Shown one piece after another: positions 1 to 9,901 of a stretch of 64,000 bases of DNA. The stretch covers positions 9,866,538 to 9,930,537 of the forward strand of contig CM119266.1 in assembly GCA_051294375.1 (NCBI GenBank). The letters run 5' to 3'. How positions within the stretch are numbered: the first letter of the stretch is position 1; the number at the start of each line of letters is the position of its first letter. The stretch is from Paraspadella gotoi (taxonomy: Eukaryota; Chaetognatha). Under the pieces are notes generated by a model, which ran no database searches, had not been told where the DNA came from, and was given only the letters and a program-made list of their open reading frames with translations. Position numbers and translations under genes: made by a program.

Positions 1-120
1 GAGCAGGACAGAAAATAAGAAGGAAGAACTCGAGGTCCGATTATTAACTTTTATGCCCTCATTCAGTCAGACCTGTGACTCTCCTCAATCTATTTCCTCT
101 TTCACTTTTCTCCGGGGCCA

Positions 121-276
121 NNNNNNNNNNNNNNNNNNNNNNNNNNNNNNNNNNNNNNNNNNNNNNNNNNNNNNNNNNNNNNNNNNNNNNNNNNNNNNNN
201 NNNNNNNNNNNNNNNNNNNNNNNNNNNNNNNNNNNNNNNNNNNNNNNNNNNNNNNNNNNNNNNNNNNNNNNNNNNN
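121..276. other. Assembly gap (156 N)
   Basis: Run of N inside pyrimidine-rich sequence. A second gap of 32 N lies at 378-409 in a purine-rich stretch and a 90-N gap lies at 1096-1185. Open frames that cross these gaps are not evidence of genes. Confidence 0.99.
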
Positions 277-409
277 TCGAGGTTCCGTTGACTCGGAAGT
301 CGGGAAGAAAAAAGCAAATCTTTGAGAGAAAAATAAATCGTAATTTGTATTCGGTGGGAAAAAAAAAGGGGAAGGGANNNNNNNNNNNNNNNNNNNNNNN
401 NNNNNNNNN

Positions 410-1095
410 AAAAAAGGGAAGAAAGGAAAAGAAAGTAGTAAGCTCGACATGGAGAAAGTCGGAAGAAATAAAATGTCGAATGTAGGAATATTTCTGGTAG
501 CACATTATATGAAGTAGGTCCAATATTATAAAAAATTTTTGATAATATTTTTTCCCAGACTTTAACATGCTATGTCAAGTTAACGAATCCCTACTTCTTA
601 CTGAAAAATTACATATATTTATATTGGTTGTACCAATTTCATATAATAAAAATATTATTAAATTTGAACAAACAGTATAAAGTTATAAACTATCCATTCA
701 TTCCATAACCGTACTCCACAACAGGGTATTATGCAATCGTTAAAACTATATCGATTCATCGTAACTTTGTACTAGCTGCAATCATTTTTTAAAAATTCAT
801 CTACAAGAAATTTATCGTATTATTTTACAGAAAAAAACCTCCAACACACATGGACGGACCGACTGAAAATTGTTTTTTAACGAGTCGCTCTTCGAGAGCG
901 ATCAAAAGACGGAAAAAAAGAGAAAAGAAAAAAGAAAAGAGAAAAAGTAAAAAAAGAAAAGAAAAAAGAAAAGAGTTCTTGATTTCCTCCCTAAAGTAGC
1001 AACACAATTTCTCGCCTTCATGCATAAAACGAGAATTCGAGATCCGACGAAACCAGGACCCAAAATAGTGAGGAGGTTTGAGAAGTGATGGGGGG
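410..1095. other. AT-rich intergenic sequence
   Basis: No coding signal seen. It starts with A/G-rich DNA and continues as AT-rich sequence with a short copy of an interspersed repeat near 612-653. It ends in a purine-rich tract at about 900-980. Confidence 0.6.
612..653 (+). repeat. Short copy of an interspersed repeat (family also at 40.4 and 55.1 kb)
   Basis: Shares the core TATATTGGTTGTACCAATTT with 55.1 kb, and with one mismatch with 40.45 kb. Only the 3' part of the family is present here. The flanking bases differ between copies, as expected for dispersed insertions. The element class is unknown. Confidence 0.6.
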
Positions 1096-1826
1096 NNNNN
1101 NNNNNNNNNNNNNNNNNNNNNNNNNNNNNNNNNNNNNNNNNNNNNNNNNNNNNNNNNNNNNNNNNNNNNNNNNNNNNNNNNNNNNGTAGACGGGATAGGT
1201 AAGGCGGGAAAGAAGAGATCAGGTGTGGGGGTTAATAATCGAGAAGGATGAATGGTAAGTTAAGGAGAAAAGAGATTTGAAGAGATGCGCGAAAAAGAGG
1301 TGACCTTTTAGGGTGAGTACAGATGAAATGCAGATAAATACAGATGGTTGAAGACGAAGGGCGCCTAATGGTTGAAATTAGCGAAAAAAAGGAGACATTG
1401 ACGTTCGGTTGGAAAGAGATTATTTCCTACCTTCCAGTTAACTTTATGTTACTTCCTCTTTTTCTTTATTACTTCCTTTATTTCGAACTGTTTCTTCTCT
1501 TCTATCCTGTTACTTCTCCGTTATTTTTTTAATTCCTAAGTTCTTCCCTTTTCCTACCTCTTACTTGCCCCGCGTTCTCGTTATATCTCCCTCGTTCTTT
1601 AATCATTATTTTCTTCCCCTGTTCTCGTTATTTCCCCTTTACCTATCTATTACTTCCCCCTGTTTTGTCTCTGTTTCCTTCTGTTATTTTCATCTCCCAG
1701 AGCGAGACTTTTTACCTTTTGTTTCTTACGAACCTCAGACCTGGATTCTTTTTTTTTTCTGAAGCCTAAAGGCGATTAGCAGGCGGCAGAGACGTAAAAT
1801 AGTCGGAGACGGAATCACCGAGAGAG

Positions 1827-2057
1827 NNNNNNNNNNNNNNNNNNNNNNNNNNNNNNNNNNNNNNNNNNNNNNNNNNNNNNNNNNNNNNNNNNNNNNNNNN
1901 NNNNNNNNNNNNNNNNNNNNNNNNNNNNNNNNNNNNNNNNNNNNNNNNNNNNNNNNNNNNNNNNNNNNNNNNNNNNNNNNNNNNNNNNNNNNNNNNNNNN
2001 NNNNNNNNNNNNNNNNNNNNNNNNNNNNNNNNNNNNNNNNNNNNNNNNNNNNNNNNN
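1827..2057. other. Assembly gap (231 N) inside a GA tract
   Basis: The left flank ends in GAGAGAG and the right flank starts with (GA)n. The gap therefore most likely hides a long GA microsatellite. Confidence 0.95.
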
Positions 2058-2188
2058 GAGAGAGAGAGAGAGAGTTTCGGGTTGAAGGTAAAAGAAGTGA
2101 AACGGAAAGAGGATTAGAAACAACACGAAGACGTAAAAAGTGACACGAAAAGATTTCGGGTTTAAGGACGTCGACGTTTGAAACTATT

Positions 2189-2275
2189 GTAGGTCGGCCG
2201 GAAATGGGGTGAGGGCGTCCTGAAATGAAGAGAGGGCGACCGGAATATGGGGGAAGGGCGGCCGGAATATGAGGC
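2189..2275. repeat. Degenerate G-rich minisatellite, about four units
   Basis: Four imperfect units follow one another, each containing a variant of GGCCGGAATATG (GGCCGGAAATG, GTCCTGAAATG, GACCGGAATATG, GGCCGGAATATG) separated by G/A-rich spacers. The period is roughly 22-28 bp. No coding role is apparent. Confidence 0.7.
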
Positions 2276-2605
2276 TCGGTCGGTAGTATTCGGAACGAAA
2301 TACAGGAAGCGAAACAAATACCAATGAATAAAGAAAAAAATAAAAAAATGAGGAAGATTCTAAAGCTGCTTAGAAAAAGTCGCCGACAGCCGCAAGTCCC
2401 TTTTGTCGGATGCCCGGTCATCAAATCTCATCTATTTTCGGGCATCGACGCTAGGAGCCGCCCGGGGTCAAGGTCGTCCGAAAATAAGAAGAGGGAAAAA
2501 GAGATAAAAAAAAAAAGAACAACGAGGGAAGAGAATAATAAAAGGCAATAAAAAGAATGAGAAGAAGGAAGGAAAAAATGAAGGTAAAAGATGAAAATGG
2601 GGGAA

Positions 2606-2717
<112 letters not shown>

Positions 2718-2762
2718 TATAAATGACTTGGCTTTTTTCCGCTTAAGTGCCAACTATTTTTC

Positions 2763-2862
2763 CCTTTCGATCGGAAAGAATTTGCAATTCCCTCAAGTTC
2801 GAAAGACTTACTCAACCAAATCTGACCTCGATCGACACAAAATGAATGGCGCCGGACGATGA
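2763..2862 (+). pseudogene. Possible C2H2 zinc-finger remnant
   Basis: The plus frame ends with RKTYSTKSDLDRHKMNG and a TGA. This resembles the finger-helix half of a C2H2 zinc finger (aromatic, S, L and H at the usual spacing). The two zinc-binding cysteines expected upstream are absent and the second His position is not conserved. It lies directly after the CT tract. If genuine it is a decayed or frameshifted fragment of a zinc-finger gene, but the match is short enough to be chance. Confidence 0.25.
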
Positions 2863-3218
2863 GAATGATCTGAGAATAATAAATTAAACTTTGGAACTAA
2901 AAAATATTTATAAAAATAGGAATGAAATAAAAAAGGAAAAATTAAATCGACCTCTGCCGGAGGCCTCAAAAAACCTGTTCGCGTCATTTCAAATCAATTC
3001 GAAAATCAACTCAAATGGCCTTAGATAAAAGGCAAAAGGAATTGTGGTGAAGAGGAAAGAATTTTTCGTCGTCGTTGAATAATATTTATTTTTGCCTTTT
3101 GCTTTGTTTTAAACAATCGTTTAAATATCTTTTTTGTTACGCCAGTTAGTAATTGTTTGTAAACGTAACTTTTTTAGCGACGGCAGATGATAATTTCTGT
3201 AAAAGGTTTCTATTGACG

Positions 3219-3220
<2 letters not shown>

Positions 3221-3249
<29 letters not shown>
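3221..3249. repeat. (GTC)n microsatellite
   Basis: Perfect GTC trinucleotides followed by degenerate GTC/ATC sequence to about 3302. GTC/GAC repeats recur at 5.7, 6.85, 9.2, 13.4, 27.65 and 33.8 kb. Confidence 0.95.
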
Positions 3250-3374
3250 GATTTTCCTGCTTGACATCGTCGTCGCTATCGTCGTCATCGTCGTTGTCGT
3301 CTCTCCCGATTTCCCGCCGCCTTTGAATCCGTCACTCGCAGATTCTGCAACATTTGGCGAAATCAAAAACGAAA

Positions 3375-3554
3375 ATGGCGTCGACTCTTTTCGCGATTCG
3401 ACGCCCAGCGGTGCCGTTCACGTCGTCGCAGTTTACGCCGGCGCTCCGGTTAAACCACTTTACCGAGTTATCATCAACCACAATGCTAGTACTACTACGA
3501 GCCTTGGTGACACTGATATCTTTGACATCCTCCTTAGTGACACTGAAACCGTGA
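3375..3554 (+). CDS. ATG open frame with presequence-like N-terminus, unrecognised
   Basis: A 59-codon ATG frame starts in a good context (AAAATGG). It begins MASTLFAIRRPAVPFTSS and has Arg, Ser and Thr but no acidic residue in the first 30 positions, the composition of a mitochondrial targeting presequence. A different plus frame over the same stretch is also open. No clear splice donor follows, and the frame runs into the GACACT-type minisatellite. A first coding exon of a mitochondrial protein is possible, as is chance. Confidence 0.25.
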   Translation: MASTLFAIRRPAVPFTSSQFTPALRLNHFTELSSTTMLVLLRALVTLISLTSSLVTLKP

Positions 3555-3670
3555 CGTTTACATCTCCAATAAACACCTTAATGACAGTGACATCTTTGAT
3601 GACACTTTAGTGACACTGACACTGTGACACTGACATCTTTGATGACACTTTTGTGACACCGACATCTTTA
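3490..3670. repeat. Degenerate minisatellite with TGACACT / CATCTTTGATGAC motifs
   Basis: The words GTGACACTGA and GACATCTTTGATGACACTTT alternate about five times with substitutions and length changes, giving a period near 30 bp. It is non-coding as far as can be seen. Confidence 0.75.
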
Positions 3671-3811
3671 ATATTCACCACCTTTTCCGGCCACCCAACC
3701 ACTTCGCCCACCACCCTCAATCCCATAACATTATTCCACCATCTATTCCAGCCTTCTTCCATCAGCGTCGGCGTCTTTTCGCGTCACGACGCCACCTGGC
3801 GCTCGAGGCGC

Positions 3812-4096
3812 CGGCCACGCCCCTCGTCACTTCCGGTTGCGAGACGCGAAAAACGCGGGGGAAATATTTCCGGCGATAAAATCCGGGGAATGTAGTGACT
3901 CCTGGTTTTTTTGGGAGAGAGGNNNNNNNNNNNNNNNNNNNNNNNNNCGGCCACCACCCTCGTGCACTTCCGGTTGCGAGACGCGAAAAAACGGCGGGTG
4001 AGAGAATATTTCCCGGTTGTGCCGCGGAATAAATCCCAGGGAATTATTAAGCAGTTAGATGACTAGCCGTGTTTCTTTGGTTTTTGGAGGAGAAGA
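3812..4096. repeat. Direct duplication across a 25-N gap
   Basis: Sequence at 3812-3922 (CGGCCACGCCCCTCGT, then CACTTCCGGTTGCGAGACGC) reappears at 3948-4096 with indels, separated only by the 25-N gap at 3923-3947. The right copy has extra bases in homopolymers. This is best read as a contig end repeated by a long-read extension, not a biological duplication. Confidence 0.8.
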
Positions 4097-4116
4097 GGGG
4101 GTGGGAGAGAGAGAGT

Positions 4117-4150
<34 letters not shown>

Positions 4151-4700
4151 TGAGAGCAGAGAGGAGAGAGTGAAGTGCTTCGAAGGCACTGCACGGGGAC
4201 TTACTCGCGGCACTGATTTACGTGTAGGGGAATCTCGATCATGTACACGGTCGCCCCAAGTTATGTAGCGGCTTCTTCGCAATGCATTCGGCATATAGTG
4301 TAAAGAAACAATCCCTGGCCAAGAACATAAGCATACTCGACCCGACTAACCGGGCTGTTGCCTAAGACTCTTCTCTACAACAACGCACGGCCCCCACTCT
4401 CCAAACTCTATCCCCTTCCAATCATTTCCCCCCCCTCAAAGAAGTACGAAAATTCGACATATCTTGTGTTTTTCTGTGCTCAAAGATCAAAAGACAAGAG
4501 AAAGAACAAATAGAGCAAAAGCCGGACCCGCCGGGGTCCCAATAACGCGGTGCGACAAAAAAAAGAAAGAGAAAGAAACACTTTGCGGCGGAGACTTTTA
4601 ATCCCAGGTAACTTCTGATCAACTTGTCAGCATACATACGAGCGACGCGAAGACTTCGGGGGGAGAGAGATCCCTCTCATGCATCAGAAGTTAGTGTAGT
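4097..4700. other. GA-rich then unique sequence, probably low-accuracy fill
   Basis: A noisy GA tract (4107-4175) is followed by unique sequence without a convincing reading frame. Because it continues from the duplicated raw-looking copy at 3948, base accuracy here may be low. Confidence 0.4.
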
Positions 4701-4717
4701 GGAGATTTACTGGCTAT

Positions 4718-4975
4718 ATGAAAACTCTCTTCCTCTTCGTCGTCAGCTCTCGGCTCATCATCCAGCCGGATCGTCTCTCTACACTCTCGTTCGATCTCCA
4801 TAGCATACGACTCATAGACTCTCCTTCGTCTCCAAGTAACCACACCGCACGCTCAGCGGCAGCAGTGACCGGCGCGCCTGATCTGCGAATCGACACACAC
4901 ACGGCCGGGCTGTACATGAATTGCGGTCCAAAAGGCAGGATTTATTGGTACCGGGCGCGCCGGTCGTCAGACTGA
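4718..4975 (+). CDS. 85-codon ATG frame with a weak FGF-like motif
   Basis: The ATG frame starts MKTLFLFVVSS, mildly signal-like. Near its end it contains AGLYMNCGPKGRIY, resembling the G-x-Y-x-M-N-x-x-G-R-x-Y strand of fibroblast growth factors. About 29 codons further, in another plus frame, SLENAKTALQF resembles the LENxYTALQ strand that follows at that distance in FGF8-like proteins. The frame change would require an indel, which is plausible in this stretch. FGF identity is speculative. Confidence 0.2.
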   Translation: MKTLFLFVVSSRLIIQPDRLSTLSFDLHSIRLIDSPSSPSNHTARSAAAVTGAPDLRIDTHTAGLYMNCGPKGRIYWYRARRSSD

Positions 4976-5029
4976 AAACCAGGCCGTCGTCGCTGGAAAA
5001 CGCAAAAACCGCGCTCCAATTTGACGCCG

Positions 5030-5560
5030 GATCGACGCTGAGTGAATTGCAGGCTCGATTGAACATCCGGCTTGGATGCCTGATTAGAAGTGTTGGAATT
5101 TGTGTCAGATCTTACGCCTGATCAGTTATTGATTGGGTGCCTTATTCCTCGCCAGATTTTAGGACTGACATAATATGATTGAGTGATTGGCGTATTTCAT
5201 TGTCATTTTAACAACTAACTGAATTCCGATTGGACCCGAATACGACGTTAGATTTGATTTTTGATTAAATAGTTTTTCCCCGTTAGATTTGGCGCTTGTT
5301 CTAATGCATGATCGAATGCCAAATCGGATGTTTGATCAGGCGCCAAAACGCTTTCAAATCTGACTCTTGATTACATCGCGAATTCTGCATTAGATTTGAC
5401 AACTGACTCACGTGATTGAGTGTCTTTTCCCGGTCAAATTTGACGCGTGGGTACGACTGATTTTAGGTCCTGATTATACTCTATAATATGGATACGTGAA
5501 TCGCAGCACTAAACAGAATTTCATCGCACCAAAGGGCAACAATCGCGATTTTTACTCGGT
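5030..5560. repeat. Diverged tandem repeat with AGATTTGAC / TGATTGA words
   Basis: The words TTAGATTTGA, CAAATTTGACGC, TGATTGAGTG and TGATCAGGCGCC recur every 40-60 bp with heavy divergence. It looks like an old tandem array or a decayed satellite. No stop-free frame of note was seen. Confidence 0.45.
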
Positions 5561-5666
5561 CGGCACAACTTCAGCATTTTAGTTTGCTAACGCGAAAACG
5601 ATAGCGCGGCCGACGTGAGGTATTCGGTATAGAACAAAACATGAACAGCAACGCGCAAGGACGTGA

Positions 5667-5900
5667 CGACCTCGTGGAAGTGCATTGGACGACGATGACG
5701 ACGACGAAGACGATGCTGATCAAGACGAAGACGACGACGACGACGACGAAGACGATGCTGATCAAGACGAAGACGACGACGACGAAGACGATGCTGATCA
5801 AGACGAAGACGACGACGAAGACGACGACGAAGGCGACGCTGATGACGACAACGACGACGCAGACATCGACGACGACGACGTCGACGAATTTGCAATGTAA
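5667..5900 (+). CDS. Asp/Glu-rich open frame over a GAC/GAA repeat, no ATG
   Basis: The frame is open from after a TGA (5664-5666) to TAA at 5898-5900 and reads as runs of Asp with repeated EDDADQDED units. The DNA is a degenerate GAC/GAA/GAT repeat with a repeated GATGCTGATCAAGACGAAGA segment. There is no ATG. It could be an acidic low-complexity exon with an upstream acceptor, but trinucleotide repeats are open in several frames by nature. Confidence 0.25.
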   Translation, partial: RPRGSALDDDDDDEDDADQDEDDDDDDEDDADQDEDDDDEDDADQDEDDDEDDDEGDADDDNDDADIDDDDVDEFAM

Positions 5901-6084
5901 ATAACCTGTTTTTTCGTCTCAACCTTCTCCTCGACGTCGACTCGGGTCTCCGAGAGGCGTTGAAATCCGACGCCAACGAAATCACGTGACCTCACGCCTG
6001 AAATCTCACCGATTCCGGTGGCGCCACGAGAGAAGGAAGAGGGGAGATGGGGGAGGGAGAGATGAAGGGAGTGAGGAAGGGAGG

Positions 6085-6280
6085 NNNNNNNNNNNNNNNN
6101 NNNNNNNNNNNNNNNNNNNNNNNNNNNNNNNNNNNNNNNNNNNNNNNNNNNNNNNNNNNNNNNNNNNNNNNNNNNNNNNNNNNNNNNNNNNNNNNNNNNN
6201 NNNNNNNNNNNNNNNNNNNNNNNNNNNNNNNNNNNNNNNNNNNNNNNNNNNNNNNNNNNNNNNNNNNNNNNNNNNNNNNN
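6085..6280. other. Assembly gap (196 N) in purine-rich DNA
   Basis: Flanked on both sides by GA/GGA-rich sequence. Confidence 0.95.
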
Positions 6281-6637
6281 ATGAAAAAAGAAACATAAAA
6301 AAGAGAGAAACAGGTTTTGTCAACGAGAGAGAACAACAGATGTCTGAAGAACGGATCGAGTAAGTTAAAGGTGAGACGAGGAAGGAGAGAGAGGAAAACT
6401 ACAATTAAAACGAGGAAAAAGAGAAAAGTTCAGGTGGCGCCACGTAGAAGTCGAAAGGGACAAAAGAACCGTGTGCAGAGTCTACGTTATAGCAACGATG
6501 ACGTCAAAGATGACAACGACGATGACAACAATGATGGAGATAAAGACAACGACGACAAGGTTAACATTAACGTAAATTTAGTTTCAATAAATTCCACTTT
6601 GGTTTCATGCTGAAATCCCTGTCTTCTTACTTAAATG

Positions 6638-6687
6638 TGGTGGCAGCGGTGGGATTCAAAATCACGCCTCCTAAGAGACTGGTGCCT
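6638..6687 (-). other. tRNA-Leu 3'-half homology including CCA (retropseudogene or primer binding site)
   Basis: The reverse complement reads as the 3' half of a eukaryotic tRNA-Leu: GGCACCAGTCTC, the long variable arm TTAGGAGGCGTG, a mutated T arm, then AATCCCACCGCTGCCA plus CCA. Similarity begins at the anticodon loop and stops exactly after CCA, which is not gene-encoded in eukaryotes. On the plus strand this gives TGGTGGCAGCGGTGGGATTC, the form of an LTR-retrotransposon primer binding site. The homology is about 50 nt, longer than most primer sites. An AATAAA lies about 50 bp upstream on the plus strand. No LTR pair or polymerase was seen. Confidence 0.65.
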
Positions 6688-6847
6688 CAAAATATGAATA
6701 AAACTAATACACGTAAACAAATAATTAAATTTATTATTTATAGTTTTTTGGGGGGGAAGAAAATACGAAGAGAAAATTGTTGTAGGATTTAAGGCAGACG
6801 AATTAAAAGTGAAAGTAAAGGATGCTCGCGACGGTTATATTCGAAGG

Positions 6848-6889
6848 ACGACGACGACGACGACGACTACTACAACGACGACGACGTTA
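6848..6889. repeat. (GAC)n microsatellite
   Basis: Imperfect GAC/AAC/TAC trinucleotides. Confidence 0.9.
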
Positions 6890-7585
6890 ATTCAAGGATA
6901 CTACGCGGCGAGCAAACAATCGTTCAGCTTCGAAGAAAAAGCAAACTTCAAACAGAGCATACAATCAAATGAGCAAACAAGCTTTAATAGGCAGCCTTCA
7001 AACATACAGATTAAATTCAAGATTAAAATCGCCATTTTATTCAAATCAAAATAGTGGCTGAATGAGAGAGGAAAGGAAAAGAAGTATAAAAAATCTAGTT
7101 TATTAATTCGCTTACCTGGTAATCCGAAATAGGCAAAAAAAAAAAAAAATAATGAAAAAAGTTGTAATCATTAGTTGAACATCAAATGGAAAATTCTTGA
7201 ACAGGTAACGGATTTTAAAAAGATAAAAATTTCAAAATTTTTGTTCCCGTCCTGTTTTTGAGAAAAACAAATAAGTTATCTTGGCTGAAAAAAAAAAGCT
7301 TTTATTCATTTATTCAAAACTATTCTATCGGAATAAAAATATATTTCGAAAAGTCGAACAAAAGACGCGCGCAATTATCCGACCCAAAAGTTAACCGACG
7401 CTTTTCTTCTTTCAAACTTCAAAGGTCAAAAAAGGATGAGACTTGTTTAACGACCAAAGTATTCGGGGTTTAAGGGTTTAAGGTTTTAAGGGGTCGTTTA
7501 AGGGTCGTTCCCGACCTCATCTCGCCAGCGGATATATTCATCTCTGTGAAGTGAATGACTCGGGTGATGCGGGAAGAAGAAGATC

Positions 7586-7586
<1 letters not shown>
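6890..7586. other. Intergenic sequence, AT-rich
   Basis: No coding call. Contains homopolymer A runs at about 7136 and 7285 and a short TTTAAGG-type repeat at 7465-7500. Confidence 0.5.
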
Positions 7587-7617
<31 letters not shown>

Positions 7618-7793
7618 NNNNNNNNNNNNNNNNNNNNNNNNNNNNNNNNNNNNNNNNNNNNNNNNNNNNNNNNNNNNNNNNNNNNNNNNNNNNNNNNNNN
7701 NNNNNNNNNNNNNNNNNNNNNNNNNNNNNNNNNNNNNNNNNNNNNNNNNNNNNNNNNNNNNNNNNNNNNNNNNNNNNNNNNNNNNNNNNNNNN
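7587..7793. repeat. (CT)n tract entering a 176-N gap
   Basis: About 30 bp of CT lead directly into the gap 7618-7793. Confidence 0.95.
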
Positions 7794-8049
7794 TCCCCCT
7801 CCATCTCCGTCTATAGAGAAATTGCTTATCTGCATAACCGATATTTTTTTTAGTTCAGATTTACGTCGTAGAAGCGAAAAAAAAAAAAGAAAAACCGATA
7901 CTGCGTCTTTATTATTTATTTATTTATTTATTATTTTGTTTTATTGCAATTTTTTTTGTCTCTAAGGAAAAAAAGTAAGAAAGAAGATTAAATTACAATA
8001 AATTCGTGAATAAATGTAACCCGTTTCCGGAGATTATAAATAAAATCAT

Positions 8050-8092
8050 CTTTCCTCCTCCTCCTCCTCCTCCTCCTCCTCCTCCTCCTCTT
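8050..8092. repeat. (CCT)n microsatellite
   Basis: Thirteen or so CCT units. It forms the polypyrimidine tract ahead of the acceptor proposed at 8112. Confidence 0.95.
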
Positions 8093-8112
8093 CATTGAAT
8101 TAACCTTCGCAG

Positions 8113-8244
8113 CCAAATCCCCGCCACCTGCGCTGCAGCGTCGCTGACCCCGAAACCGCTTTCATGTTACCCGTTTTTTTCCCCATTTTATTTTTTTTCC
8201 TTTCTTGTCAATTTCTTCTTACTGTTTTTCCAGAACAAGCGTAA
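8113..8244 (+). CDS. Candidate terminal exon, hydrophobic C-terminus
   Basis: A polypyrimidine tract ends in CCTTCGCAG at 8112. The phase-0 frame then reads PNPRHLRCSVADPETAF, continues into a hydrophobic segment (MLPVFFPILFFFLSCQF) and stops at TAA 8242-8244. The length and hydrophobicity suit a C-terminal membrane anchor, but the T-rich DNA biases any frame to Phe/Leu. No upstream exon was identified. Confidence 0.3.
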   Translation, partial: PNPRHLRCSVADPETAFMLPVFFPILFFFLSCQFLLTVFPEQA

Positions 8245-9185
8245 TTTTTGTTATTTTTTAAAAAATCTTTGGGTCACTAAAATTTATTTGCATTAATTTC
8301 TGCTTTTTTCCGTTGAATTTTTTTTTCTGAATTTCTGCCCATGATTTTTAATGAAACAGTTTATATTAACGTATAATTATAATACAATATAAATTGTGAT
8401 TTAAACATCTAAAACATTTCCGGTTGTACTTATACCCGATATCTCTCGTCGTCGGGCGCCATATTGTTTTTCTCACTTTTCGTTTGGCGAGGAGACAATC
8501 TCGATTCTCCTTTCAACTTTCTTTTCTTTTTTTCCTTTTCTTTTTTTCTCTCTTTATTTCCTTTCATTGTTTTTCTTTCTTTCTCTTTTGCTTTATTTCC
8601 TTCATTCTCTTTTCATTTTTTCCCACGCGATCTNNNNNNNNNNTAAATCTCGAATCAAACCTTTATTTTTTGACTTTCATGCTTTGTCCTATTTTTAGAC
8701 NNNNNNNNNNCATCCATCCATCCATCCATTTAATCTCCGCCCCTCTTTCTCTGATCATCCTCCTTTTATATAACTCAGGCCTGAGGCGGACATTTTTATC
8801 GCTCTTTATGTCTGGATGGACGTCTTCATCTCGACCGACGGCGTCTCTCTCACGGTCACACCCTATTTACCCCTTTTTCTCACTTCTAAGGTCTCACGGC
8901 TCACAGAACGAAACTTTGCTCTCACAGTTTTATTTTTGGTCAAGCGTCACAATTGAGTATCACAGTAAAAGTTTACGCTTTAATGAATTTCAATACATCT
9001 GACCAAAATGTGATATCATTTTGAATTACAACGGCCCCCCATCTTAGCTCTGCCCCATCTTTCCAAAATCCTTCCAACCTTTCGCGGCATTATCCGCAGC
9101 CCCGCAGCCCCGCCGCCCCGCCATGCAGCAGCCTTATTATCCGCTCATAACGCTGGCAAATCCTCTTAAATGGCTTTTCTAGTCA
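8245..9185. other. T-rich intergenic sequence with two 10-N gaps
   Basis: Pyrimidine-rich. Gaps of exactly 10 N at 8634-8643 and 8701-8710, with a (CATC)n stretch right after the second (8711-8730). The long frames here are Phe/Ser-rich by composition. Confidence 0.6.
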
Positions 9186-9197
9186 CCGTCGTCATCT

Positions 9198-9234
<37 letters not shown>

Positions 9235-9235
9235 G
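9186..9235. repeat. (GTC)n microsatellite
   Basis: GTC trinucleotides, perfect over about 36 bp. Confidence 0.95.
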
Positions 9236-9834
9236 GACATTGTCTTTCTTTGTGTCTGAAATGTAAATAACCTGGAACCTGGTTGCCTGCGATATCTCAC
9301 CAACTGTCGTAGGCGCTGCCGACCCTCAGTGACAGCCTCATGTCACTGGCATGGTTTAACCGGTCCCGTCACATTAAACCAGATCCGGTGATTAAGCCCG
9401 CTCGCAGTCAAGCCATTAATGACAATGTCGAGGCGGTATAAAATCATACCAGTTCAAGCAATATAAAAAATAAGATTAGTCCATTGTGTATCGAAATTTT
9501 TCTTAATCATCATAATCCGGTTTTAATACATAATGCATACATAAATTCGTTCACGGACTAAAATTAGTATTAAACGAATGAGTTTCGTTAAAATCGATAA
9601 AATTAAACGAATGAAACATAGTATAGATTCATTTAATGAAATTTTAGTTAATGAAGGCAGATTGAAGCAGACTGAAAGGCGAGTGACTTTCCTTCATCTA
9701 GAAAAAGCCAATGAACCGCAAAAGAATCGATAGCGTCTCTAGAAATTGACCCAGATATATTTTTGGGTGAATAGAAAACTAAGTTGGTAATCAGGAATGC
9801 AGTCTGTAACGAGTTGTAGAGAGAAATATCGTGG

Positions 9835-9840
<6 letters not shown>
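9236..9840. other. Intergenic, no feature seen
   Basis: Unique sequence, AT-rich from 9450. Short repeated words (AAACGAATGA) at 9570-9620. No convincing exon. Confidence 0.5.

Positions 9841-9897
<57 letters not shown>
9841..9897. repeat. (GA)n microsatellite followed by purine-rich DNA
   Basis: Perfect GA for 57 bp, then G/A-rich sequence to about 10100. Confidence 0.97.

Positions 9898-9901
<4 letters not shown>

Noticed and set aside
59-568. Open frames spanning N gaps (59-568, 35350-36251, 61004-61489, 62786-63455 and others)
   Set aside because: Most of their length is N, so the frame across the gap is undefined.
4870-4965. Two GGCGCGCC (AscI) sites near each other as a sign of vector sequence
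   Set aside because: CpG-rich surroundings make the octamer plausible by chance, and no vector backbone or linker is present.
7465-7500. TTTAAGGG-like words suggestive of a telomeric repeat
   Set aside because: Three irregular copies only, no uniform hexamer or heptamer, and no subterminal context.
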